This document shows positions 7,139 through 13,318 of a DNA stretch of 13,318 bases, one piece after another. The notes below the pieces were generated by a model that saw nothing but the letters and a program-made list of their open reading frames with translations, had not been told where the DNA came from and ran no database searches. This stretch comes from CAZAGD01 sp049699975. GTDB taxonomy: Bacteria > Desulfobacterota > SM23-61. The DNA is taken from positions 1-13,318 of the forward strand of contig JBNAWB010000096.1 of NCBI GenBank assembly GCA_049699975.1. The letters are read 5' to 3'. Positions within the stretch are counted from its first letter, which is position 1. Each line of letters opens with the position of its first letter. The position numbers and the translations under genes were made by a program.

Positions 7139-7175
7139 AGCGCGATGGCCACGCCCTTCGGGTTCGCCATGACAA
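7139..7175 (-). repeat. Dispersed-repeat-like hairpin (GTCATxGCGA type)
   Basis: Read on the - strand this begins GTTGTCATGGCGAACCCG and contains GAAGGGCGTGGCCATCGCG. It resembles the short GTCATTGCGAGC..GCAATC repeats scattered between genes in many bacterial genomes (recollection, not a search). ATGGC (7145-7149) pairs with GCCAT (7166-7170), and CCC (7154-7156) with GGG (7160-7162). It appears degenerate and noncoding. Confidence 0.5.
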
Positions 7176-7351
7176 CTCTTTCCGAGTAAAAAAGTAAAAT
7201 ATAAAATGCTCTGATTAATAAAAAAATAGAAAATTCAATATTTTGTTAAGTTAAGATTAGGACATGTTCATGCAGGATGCAGGCTGCAAAATTAAATGAA
7301 TAATCAAAGGCAAATCCCTTAGAGATTTGGCGAAAAAGGACTAAACTGGCA

Positions 7352-8536
7352 ATGAACCGCGATGAAAAAATGATAGTCGCTTTAACTGGGTGTTCTCATG
7401 CTTTGAGCCACAGCTATCTCTTAATTTTCCCGGCAGTGTTGCTACTTTTGCAAAAAGAATTTTCTATGGGCTACCTGGGGTTGGGAATAATTGGAAATAT
7501 CATGGTTTTTGCTTATGGATTGGGGGCCCTGCCGGGTGGCATGATTTATAACCGTTTAGGCCCGCGCAAGCTTTATCTGATTTGCTTTTTGGGATCGGCC
7601 TTAGCTTCTGCTCTTGTAGCCATGGCCACGAATTTTTTTCTTTTTACGGCTGGCTTAGCTCTATTAGGAGCTTTGGGCAGTGTATATCATCCTTTAGCCA
7701 ATGCTTTGATTACTTCGAAAGTGAGGGAGTACAGCCGGGCCCTGGGTATTCATGGGGCAGCCGGGAATATCGGCCTAGCTGGAGCTCCCTTTCTGGCCGG
7801 TCTTATTGCGGCGGAGTGGGGATGGCGAACAGCTTATCTCTTATTTGCTTTTCCGGGAATAGCCTTAGCCATTTGGTCCTTGACCATAGAGATGGAAGGA
7901 AACACGCTTCCAGTGAGTAAGCAAACTCAAACCACTAAAACAAACAAGAGTTTAGTTTTATTTTTTTCTCTTCCTTTAGTTCTCATATATTTATTGAACA
8001 TGCTACATAGTTTTTCTTACCATGGAGCTTTGACTTTCTTACCCGCTTATATGGGAAAATATACATCTTTTCATTTTTTCTCTTGGGATAGTGTAGCCTT
8101 AGGAGGTATGCTTTCCGGTTTAGCTTTGTTCGTGGGGGTATTTGGCCAATATATGGGCGGTATTTTAGGACAAAGAAAAGACGCTAAGAGAAGTTTCTTA
8201 ATAATATGTACCCTCAGTTTGCCTTTTGTCGTGGGGATGTCTATTTTTAAAGATGTAACTCTTTTCCTTATGAGTCTGGGTTTCTTCTTCCTTAATTTCT
8301 CATTACAACCCATGACTAATGTATTTTTAGCCCAATATACCACTTCCGAAATGAGGGGGACAGCTTTTGGCATATTCTTCTTCGCCGCTTTCGGTTTGGG
8401 CTCGTTTGCTTCGAGTTTTTCAGGTTATTTAGCCCAAAATTATGGGCTCCCGGCAGTTTTTATAGGATTGAGTTTGGTGACCTTAGTATTAATCTTTTTT
8501 GCATTTTTGTTGCTAAGATTGAGAGAAGAAAAATAG
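7352..8536 (+). CDS. MFS transporter
   Basis: Cytoplasmic-membrane secondary transporter of the major facilitator superfamily. The 394 residues contain about twelve hydrophobic segments with a longer hydrophilic loop in the middle (about residues 185-200), the usual 6+6 layout. A motif-A-like loop between helices two and three reads GGMIYNRLGPRKL (62-74), with Asn at the usual Asp. A related GGILGQRKDAKR lies in the second half. GSVYHPLANALI (109-120) resembles the helix-4 HP motif of fosmidomycin-resistance-type MFS exporters, but this does not fix the substrate or direction. The start is supported by AAAAAGGA (7333-7340), 11 bases upstream. It follows the long repeat-bearing gap and precedes a VOC protein by 55 bases, so the two may be co-transcribed. 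Confidence 0.88.
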   Translation: MNRDEKMIVALTGCSHALSHSYLLIFPAVLLLLQKEFSMGYLGLGIIGNIMVFAYGLGALPGGMIYNRLGPRKLYLICFLGSALASALVAMATNFFLFTAGLALLGALGSVYHPLANALITSKVREYSRALGIHGAAGNIGLAGAPFLAGLIAAEWGWRTAYLLFAFPGIALAIWSLTIEMEGNTLPVSKQTQTTKTNKSLVLFFSLPLVLIYLLNMLHSFSYHGALTFLPAYMGKYTSFHFFSWDSVALGGMLSGLALFVGVFGQYMGGILGQRKDAKRSFLIICTLSLPFVVGMSIFKDVTLFLMSLGFFFLNFSLQPMTNVFLAQYTTSEMRGTAFGIFFFAAFGLGSFASSFSGYLAQNYGLPAVFIGLSLVTLVLIFFAFLLLRLREEK

Positions 8537-8591
8537 AGCAGGTAACTATTATTTTTATTAGCCAAAAAATAAAGGAGAAAGGAGAAGCCTA

Positions 8592-8972
8592 ATGATAATT
8601 GGATTGGATCACGTGCATATAATAAGTGGTAACGTGGAGGAGATGATAAAGTATTTTGAAAGAGTATTTGAAGGGCGGGTATTATCCCGAGGAGAGTCTC
8701 GGGGTTTTCCTTTGGTGAGAATGGATGTTTACGGAGCCCCTATTTCCATCTTAGGGACTGAGCCAGGAACTGGCCAATTAGAGCCCGGCAAGGGCTTGAG
8801 AGGTTTGGATCACTTTGGATTCAAAGTGAAGAATTTGGAAGAAACAGTGGCAGATTTGAAAAGCAAAGGAGCGAAATTTACCATTGAGCCGACCATTACT
8901 CCTTCTGGTATTAAGATTGCTTTTGTGGAAGGCCCTGAAGGGATTCGGATAGAGTTAGTAGAAAGGGATTAA
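8592..8972 (+). CDS. VOC (glyoxalase/bleomycin-resistance fold) protein, epimerase-like
   Basis: A 126-residue single-copy vicinal-oxygen-chelate protein, usually a dimeric metalloenzyme. Two beta-alpha-beta-beta-beta units are visible: GLDHVHI at 4-10 opens the first and GLDHFGFKV at 71-79 the second, ending in IRIELVE. His7, His74 and Glu121 sit where VOC enzymes place metal ligands; the fourth ligand is not clear. FVEGPEGIRIELVE is close to the C-terminal motif of methylmalonyl-CoA epimerase and lactoylglutathione lyase, but no CoA-pathway genes lie nearby, so the specific reaction is not assigned. A doubled Shine-Dalgarno (AAAGGAGAAAGGAG, 8571-8584) supports the start and suggests efficient translation. 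Confidence 0.82.
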   Translation: MIIGLDHVHIISGNVEEMIKYFERVFEGRVLSRGESRGFPLVRMDVYGAPISILGTEPGTGQLEPGKGLRGLDHFGFKVKNLEETVADLKSKGAKFTIEPTITPSGIKIAFVEGPEGIRIELVERD

Positions 8973-8986
8973 AAATCTAAATTTCC

Positions 8987-9016
8987 TTGACTAAAAAATT
9001 GCCCTAAGTATACTTA
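8987..9016 (+). promoter_or_regulatory. Sigma-70-like promoter with palindromic -10 region
   Basis: TTGACT (8987-8992), 16 bases, then TATACT (9009-9014): each hexamer is one mismatch from consensus. The -10 is embedded in a perfect 12-bp palindrome TAAGTATACTTA (9005-9016), a plausible operator for a dimeric repressor. It lies in the 83-base gap before the amidohydrolase gene, so it probably starts the M20/peptide-ABC operon. The operator role is inferred. Confidence 0.55.
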
Positions 9017-9055
9017 TTTCAATTTTAGAGGAAAAGAGAAAGGGAATAAAATTTT

Positions 9056-10219
9056 ATGGATGATATAAAAAGGGCCTTAGTTGGGGAAATTGATTCGTTA
9101 GCTCCAGAATTATTTAAAATTAGTAAGTACCTTTTTGATAATCCAGAGACAGCATATGAGGAGTATAAAGCCTGTGCCTATTTGAGCGAATTCTTAAAGG
9201 CTCATGATTTTGAAGTAGAAGTGGGCGTTGGCGGGGTGAAGACAGCTTTTTTAGCGCGCCCCAAGGGGAAGCAGCAGGGAAAACCCACGGTTGCCTTTTT
9301 GGCCGAATATGATGCGCTGCCAGGAGTAGGGCATGGTTGCGGTCATAACCTAATAGCCTCAGCCAGCGTAGGGGCGGCTTTGGCTTTAAAACAAAGCTTG
9401 AATCAAATTCCTGGGTCTATAGCCATAGTGGGAACTCCTGCCGAAGAAGGAGGAGGTGGTAAGATTATTTTAGCTGAAGCAGGAGTTTTTAAGATGATGG
9501 ATGTAGCCATGATGTTCCATCCGGGCAGATTAAATCTGCCCGGAGAGGAGATGTTAGGGCGAGTCAAGCTTAGGGTAGAATTTTTCGGGCGTGCGGCTCA
9601 CGCTTCGGTCTCTCCGGATAAAGGAATTAATGCTCTTGACGCCTTGGTCATGGCTTATAATAATATAAATGCCCTGCGCCAGAATATTCGTTCTGAGGCA
9701 CGCATTCATGGAGTCATAACTAACGGAGGTGATGCTCCGAACATTATTCCGGCTTATACATCAGGGTTGTTTTATGTTCGAGCAGCTACCCGGGAGTATT
9801 TGGAAGAGCTTTTGGGGCGAGTAAAAAATTGTTTTGCCGGAGGTGCCTTAGCCAGCGGGGCGGAATATAAAATGGAAATAATTCCTCCATCTTTTGATCC
9901 TATAAAACGAAATCCCCCTTTGGAAGGAAGAGTAGCTGAAAACATGCGGCTTCTCGGTATACCTATAGATCAAGATGACGGAAGACGGGGTTCGTCGGAT
10001 ATTGGCAATTTAAGTTTTTATTTGCCGGTCATTCATCTTTCTTTGGCCATCGTTGATCCGGAGACTCCTGGCCATTCTTCAGTTTTTGCTGCCGCAACCA
10101 TGAGTGAGAAAGGGCAAAAAGCAATGCTCAATGCCGCCAAAATATTGGCCTTGACCGCTTATGACTTTTTGACTAATCGAGAACTTCAAGAGGGAGTTAA
10201 AAAAGCCTTTAGTGGCTAA
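9056..10219 (+). CDS. M20-family metallo-amidohydrolase
   Basis: Zinc-dependent hydrolase that cleaves amide bonds of N-acyl amino acids or dipeptide-like substrates; no signal peptide, so cytoplasmic. The M20D-type metal site is visible: GHGCGHN (92-98, ligands C95 and H97), PAEEGGGGK (129-136, with E130 or E131 as catalytic base and ligand), MMFHPG with H155, and H339 in GHSSVF. The lid/dimerisation domain has HASVSPDKGINALDA (181-195) and GGDAPNIIPAY (223-233), and GSSDIGNLS (311-319) is the usual C-terminal motif. EYDALPG (84-90) resembles the PM20D2/AbgB branch. Length (387) is normal. AAAGGGA (9039-9045) precedes the start. It lies 24 bases before a peptide-type ABC binding-protein gene, so the importer probably supplies its substrate. 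Confidence 0.9.
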   Translation: MDDIKRALVGEIDSLAPELFKISKYLFDNPETAYEEYKACAYLSEFLKAHDFEVEVGVGGVKTAFLARPKGKQQGKPTVAFLAEYDALPGVGHGCGHNLIASASVGAALALKQSLNQIPGSIAIVGTPAEEGGGGKIILAEAGVFKMMDVAMMFHPGRLNLPGEEMLGRVKLRVEFFGRAAHASVSPDKGINALDALVMAYNNINALRQNIRSEARIHGVITNGGDAPNIIPAYTSGLFYVRAATREYLEELLGRVKNCFAGGALASGAEYKMEIIPPSFDPIKRNPPLEGRVAENMRLLGIPIDQDDGRRGSSDIGNLSFYLPVIHLSLAIVDPETPGHSSVFAAATMSEKGQKAMLNAAKILALTAYDFLTNRELQEGVKKAFSG

Positions 10220-10243
10220 ATTGTTATTCGAGGAGGGAAGGGT

Positions 10244-11815
10244 ATGAAAAAAGTAAATTTTTTCTGGCTCGGTTTATTTATTTTTATGATTTTGGGTATT
10301 TCTCAAGATACCTTGGCCTCAGAAAAGCCATTGGTCATTGGATTTGAAGGCGATGCCGCCACTTTGGATCCCCATGCCCGCAATGAGACGACGACGACTA
10401 CTATTCAGCGGCATGTTTATGAACAACTGATTAGTTTAGATGCCAATTTAAAAATAGTCCCAGATTTGGCTGAAAGCTGGAGATTACTTGATGATAATAC
10501 TTGGGAATTCAAGCTGCGCAAGGGAGTTAAGTTTCACAATGGTGAGCCTTTCAATGCGGCGGCCGCTAAATATTCGTTGGAAAGATGTAAAACTCATCCC
10601 AAAAGCCAATATAAATATATGGTGCCCGATTATAAAGAAATTACGGCAGTTGATGATTATACTTTGAGATTTGTAACAAAATCGCCAACTCCTGAATTGC
10701 TCATCATGTTAGAATCTGTATCTATGGTTCCCCCCAAATATTTTTCGGAGACGGAATATGGGAAGATAGCCACTACCATGGTCGGCACCGGGCCTTATAA
10801 ATTTGTGGAATGGGTCAAAGACGACCATATTACTTTAGTGCGGAATGAAAATTGGCATCGCAGCCCCAAGCCAGACTGGGAAAAAGTTATTATCCGCCCC
10901 ATTCCTCAAGATGCGACCCGAGTAGCAGCTCTCTTAACAGGAGAGATCGATGCATGTTGGGGCGTATCCATACCCGACATTCCGCGCGTAGAAAAGAATA
11001 AGAATACGTACGTGAGCAGATGCCCAAGTCAAAGGGTGATATATGTGATGTTTGATGTTTATAGCGAAAAAGGAGGACCAGCACCAAATGCTCAACCAGG
11101 AATACCGGCTGGAAAACCAAATCCCTTTAAAGATATTCGCGTGCGCAAGGCGATTGCCCATGCGATCAATGTGGATGAGATCATCAAATATGTAATGGAA
11201 GGAAGTGCTTATCCTGCTTCCCAGCTGGTTAGCTCCTATGCTACAGGTTATAATCCTAATATTAAAAGACCCAAATATGACCTGGAATTGGCTAAGAAAT
11301 TATTGGCCGAAGCAGGTTATCCTAATGGTTTTGAGGCGGTAATTGATACACCCAATGACCGCTACGTAAATGACCAGCAAGTGACCGAAGCTATAGCTGC
11401 CCAGTTAGCTAAAATAGGGATTAAGCTGAAAGTAATTGCCACTCCCAAAGCAGTCTTCTTCCCTAAGGTTGACCGTTATGAATCACCCTTCTTTTTAGCT
11501 GGCTGGGGAACCCTTTCCTGGCAAGGAACCATGAACGCTTTCTTCCGGGAGAGAAAAGGATCCTATGGACGCACGAATCGCGGGCGTTTTTCTAATCCAG
11601 AGATCGAAAAGAAGATGGATTTGGCAAACAGCATCATGGACGAAGCCAAGAGGGAAAAGCTACGTAACGAAATTTCTGAATACCTATATTCTACTTACTA
11701 TGTTATTCCCCTTTATTATCAAGAGAATGTTTTTGGTTTTTCTAAACGCATTAAAGATGGTAAGGCCAGGGTTGACGAACGACTATTTGCCTTTGAATTG
11801 AAGAAAGCTAAATAA
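10244..11815 (+). CDS. ABC transporter substrate-binding protein, family 5 (DppA/OppA type)
   Basis: Exported binding protein for dipeptides, oligopeptides or related solutes. Residues 1-25 form a signal peptide (MKKVNFFW, hydrophobic core, TLA before S26). No lipobox Cys is present, so it should be free in the periplasm. The family-5 signature runs LAESWRLLDDNTWEFKLR and GVKFHNGEPFNAAAAKYSLE (about residues 75-115). Other landmarks are MVGTGPYKFVEW, the RVRKAIAHAIN motif, and the LAKKLLAEAGYPNGFE stretch. At 523 residues it is of normal family size. Family 5 also serves nickel, glutathione, opines and oligosaccharides, so peptide specificity is presumed from the neighbouring amidohydrolase. 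GGAGG (10232-10236) seven bases upstream of the ATG supports the start. Confidence 0.92.
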   Translation: MKKVNFFWLGLFIFMILGISQDTLASEKPLVIGFEGDAATLDPHARNETTTTTIQRHVYEQLISLDANLKIVPDLAESWRLLDDNTWEFKLRKGVKFHNGEPFNAAAAKYSLERCKTHPKSQYKYMVPDYKEITAVDDYTLRFVTKSPTPELLIMLESVSMVPPKYFSETEYGKIATTMVGTGPYKFVEWVKDDHITLVRNENWHRSPKPDWEKVIIRPIPQDATRVAALLTGEIDACWGVSIPDIPRVEKNKNTYVSRCPSQRVIYVMFDVYSEKGGPAPNAQPGIPAGKPNPFKDIRVRKAIAHAINVDEIIKYVMEGSAYPASQLVSSYATGYNPNIKRPKYDLELAKKLLAEAGYPNGFEAVIDTPNDRYVNDQQVTEAIAAQLAKIGIKLKVIATPKAVFFPKVDRYESPFFLAGWGTLSWQGTMNAFFRERKGSYGRTNRGRFSNPEIEKKMDLANSIMDEAKREKLRNEISEYLYSTYYVIPLYYQENVFGFSKRIKDGKARVDERLFAFELKKAK

Positions 11816-11829
11816 AAAGTTTCCACTTC

Positions 11830-11882
11830 ACCATCTCCCCGTTATTTCCTATTTTCCCTACGGGGAGATGGTAGAATTTTTT
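11830..11882 (+). terminator. Hairpin with T-run between binding-protein and permease genes
   Basis: ACCATCTCCCCG (11830-11841) and CGGGGAGATGGT (11861-11872) form a perfect 12-bp stem with a 19-base loop, followed four bases later by TTTTTT (11877-11882). This is a plausible leaky intrinsic terminator or 3'-stabilising hairpin that would lower permease expression relative to the binding protein. The four-base spacer and the long loop make complete termination doubtful, and the downstream permease has no evident promoter of its own. Confidence 0.65.
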
Positions 11883-11890
11883 AGGCAAAA

Positions 11891-12811
11891 ATGGGTCCTT
11901 ACCTTTTCCGCCGTCTTTACCAAGCAATAATAGTTTTCTTAGTGGTTAGCGGAATAGTATTTTCTATTCTGCACATTTCCGGCGATCCTCTGGCCTTGCT
12001 CATGCCCCCAGATGCTCCTCCTTCTGATGTAGAAGAAATGCGCAAAACTCTTGGTTTAGATAAACCCCTGATAATTCAATATATCCTTTTTCTGAAGAAC
12101 GCCGCCCAAGGAAATTTGGGGGTCAGTTATCACCACGGCCAACCAGCTTTGAAGCTCGTCTTAGAACGTCTTCCAGCCTCCTTAGAGTTGGTAGTAACCA
12201 CTATTATTATTAGCCTAATTTTGGCTTTACCCATCGGCGTTCTGGCGGCCTCCCGGCGGGGTACTATAATAGACCGAATAAGTCTTCTTGGTTCGCTAAT
12301 CGGCATCTCAGCTCCTCCTTTTTGGATCGGCATTGCTTTCATCTTCATCTTCTCGGTAGAGCTCCAGTGGTTACCCTCATCTGGAAGAGGGACTTGGGCC
12401 CATCTCGTATTGCCGGCCACCTCGCTGGCTCTTTACCGCCTGGCCCTTTTTATTCGCTTGATCAGGGCGGGCATGCTCGACGTAATGACCATGGATTTTA
12501 TTCGCACGGCCCGTTCCAAAGGTGTAAGCGAAAAAAAGGTAATCTACAAACACGCTTTAAAAAATACTTTAATTCCCTTTGTCACCATTGCGGGCATGCA
12601 AATGGGTTCGCTTTTGGCCGGGGCCATTGTTACGGAGAAAGTTTTTGCCTGGCCAGGAATGGGCCGTCTCTTTCTGGAAGCTATAGGAGTAATGGATTTT
12701 CCAGTTATCATTGCTTGGGCTTTAGTTACGGCGACTATCTTTCTGACCTTAAATTTTATTGTGGACATTATTTACGTTTATCTCGATCCGCGGATTAGGC
12801 ACGAAAAATGA
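11891..12811 (+). CDS. dppB: Peptide-type ABC transporter permease (DppB/OppB family)
   Basis: First membrane subunit of the peptide-type importer. At 306 residues it has six hydrophobic segments: the N-terminal one right after MGPYLFRRLYQ (about 12-30), then four between about 98 and 195 and around 230-250, and a final one near 275-297. The EAA loop that contacts the ATPase is FIRTARSKGVSEKKVIYK with HALKNTLIP (203-229), a close match to the DppB consensus. GDPL near 31 and VFAWPGMGRL (251-260) are further family marks. It follows the hairpin at 11830-11882; the Shine-Dalgarno is weak (AGG, 11883-11885). Its stop overlaps the next permease start as ATGA, indicating coupled translation. The symbol is by family, not by proven substrate. 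Confidence 0.9.
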   Translation: MGPYLFRRLYQAIIVFLVVSGIVFSILHISGDPLALLMPPDAPPSDVEEMRKTLGLDKPLIIQYILFLKNAAQGNLGVSYHHGQPALKLVLERLPASLELVVTTIIISLILALPIGVLAASRRGTIIDRISLLGSLIGISAPPFWIGIAFIFIFSVELQWLPSSGRGTWAHLVLPATSLALYRLALFIRLIRAGMLDVMTMDFIRTARSKGVSEKKVIYKHALKNTLIPFVTIAGMQMGSLLAGAIVTEKVFAWPGMGRLFLEAIGVMDFPVIIAWALVTATIFLTLNFIVDIIYVYLDPRIRHEK

Positions 12812-13318
12812 GTGTTTTACCTCGGACCATAACAACTGCTATTTCCAAAGAACCATACAACCCACCCCGGGCGCGATTTTGNNNNNNNNNNAATAAATTA
12901 GTGCTCATAGCCTTGGCCATGCTTATAGGCTTAGTTTTTATCGCCATTTTTGCCCCTTGGATTGCTCCTGTTGATCCGCTTGAACAAATTTTAAGAGCCA
13001 GACTCAAGCCTCCCATTTGGGATGAGCGGGGAATGAGTCCTTTTTATTTGGGCACAGATAGATTGGGCCGGGATGTCCTTTCGAATATCATTTTTGGTTT
13101 GCGCATTTCTCTACTGGTAGGGTTTTTTAGCGTAGGTATATATATGATCATTGGCATAATTTTAGGGTTAATCGCCGGATATGCGCGGGGCTTTTGGGAA
13201 TCGTTTATTATGCGGGCCGTGGATGTGCAGCTTTCTCTTCCCCTCATTATGGTGGCTTTATGCTTTATGGTGATTTTTGGTCAAGGATTGGGGAAGATGA
13301 TCATAGTCTTGGCCATTA
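12808..13318 (+). CDS. dppC: Peptide-type ABC transporter permease (DppC/OppC family), partial, with assembly gap
   Basis: Second permease subunit, starting at the ATG that overlaps the dppB stop (12808-12811) and running off the window's right edge. The N-terminal tail (SVLPRTITTAISKEPYNPP) leads to RARF, then ten Ns (12882-12891). Reading resumes in the same frame with NKLVLIALAM and a first membrane helix, then IFAPWIAPVDPL, the family motif LGTDRLGRDVLSNIIFGLRISL, and further helices up to GLGKMIIVLAI at the edge. The TG before the gap can complete as Trp (TGG) and would give RFWxxxNK, matching the usual RFW..NK of DppC, so the gap size may be right, though ten Ns can also be a placeholder. 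About half the gene, including its EAA loop, is missing. Confidence 0.87.
   Translation, partial: MSVLPRTITTAISKEPYNPPRARFXXXXNKLVLIALAMLIGLVFIAIFAPWIAPVDPLEQILRARLKPPIWDERGMSPFYLGTDRLGRDVLSNIIFGLRISLLVGFFSVGIYMIIGIILGLIAGYARGFWESFIMRAVDVQLSLPLIMVALCFMVIFGQGLGKMIIVLAI
12882..12891. other. Assembly gap of ten unknown bases
   Basis: Positions 12882-12891 are N. The dppC reading frame is the same on both sides. Whether the true gap is exactly ten bases cannot be told from the window. Confidence 0.99.

Larger units (their letters stand above)
6670..7351. other. 682-bp intergenic region with repeats, no gene seen
   Basis: No credible ORF, tRNA or recognisable riboswitch on either strand. It holds a nested inverted repeat (6771-6987), a short repeat-like hairpin (about 7139-7175), a possible reverse-strand promoter (7101-7130), a tandem 7-base duplication ATGCAGG (7270-7283), and a 6-bp stem CAAATC/GATTTG (7311-7329) just before the Shine-Dalgarno of the MFS gene. 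The promoter of the MFS gene must lie here or upstream, but I could not find convincing -35/-10 pairs for it on the + strand. Confidence 0.7.

Noticed and set aside
7311..7329. CAAATC/GATTTG hairpin before the MFS start as a riboswitch or attenuator
   Set aside because: The stem is only six base pairs and AT-rich, with no known aptamer features; too weak to call.
6670..7351. tRNA, CRISPR array or transposase remnant in the long intergenic gap
   Set aside because: No cloverleaf with a T-arm consensus, no regularly spaced direct repeats and no transposase-like frame could be found.
7582..7920. 112-codon + frame inside the MFS gene
   Set aside because: Cys/Ser-rich shadow of the MFS frame, with no ribosome binding site or domain.
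12322..12798. 158-codon + frame inside dppB
   Set aside because: An alternative frame of the permease with an unlikely His/Gly/Arg-rich composition; the DppB frame has the EAA motif and membrane helices.
12795..13016. Minus-strand frame spanning the N gap
   Set aside because: Runs through unknown bases and is antisense to dppC, whose frame and motifs are convincing.

Overview
The window looks like a chromosomal segment of a Gram-negative bacterium. It encodes an MltA-type murein transglycosylase, exported solute-binding proteins, and TRAP and ABC uptake systems. All convincing genes lie on the + strand. Base composition is moderately AT-rich, starts are mostly ATG with purine-rich Shine-Dalgarno sequences, and the gene mix (carboxylate TRAP uptake, fumarate-reductase-like redox proteins, peptide uptake) would fit an anaerobic, organic-acid-using lineage such as a Desulfobacterota-like organism. 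That placement is inference only. A run of ten Ns at 12882-12891 shows this is a draft or metagenomic assembly.

Layout. (1) 1-3400: a complete TRAP transporter operon, dctP-dctQ-dctM, with a possible promoter upstream, a strong hairpin between the binding protein and the membrane subunits, and a good intrinsic terminator after dctM. (2) 3428-6669: a tightly packed unit of an MltA-like lytic transglycosylase, a SdhA/FrdA-like flavoprotein, and a very small protein that is only the 2Fe-2S domain of SdhB/FrdB. No membrane anchor gene and no second iron-sulfur domain is present, so the pair looks like a minimal soluble oxidoreductase. (3) 6670-7351: a gene-free stretch with a 217-bp nested inverted repeat and a second, short dispersed-repeat-like hairpin. 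(4) 7352-8972: an MFS transporter and a VOC/glyoxalase-fold protein. (5) 9056-13318: behind a good internal promoter whose -10 lies in a perfect palindrome, an M20 amidohydrolase followed by a dipeptide/oligopeptide ABC importer (binding protein, permease B, permease C). Permease C contains the N gap and runs off the window. The ATPase genes presumably lie beyond the end.

How they fit together: most of the window is uptake and processing of small organic acids and amides or peptides. The TRAP system would bring in a carboxylate. The peptide-type ABC importer would bring in a peptide or N-acyl compound, which the M20 amidohydrolase could cleave. The flavoprotein/2Fe-2S pair could oxidise or reduce an unsaturated or saturated carboxylate.

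The most unusual points are the stripped-down flavoprotein/2Fe-2S pair with a Tyr in place of the usual His of the QFHPT substrate motif, the substituted ligand/sodium-site positions in DctP, and the nested fold-back element. I found no CRISPR array, rRNA, tRNA or transposase, and no clear candidate for a wholly new system.
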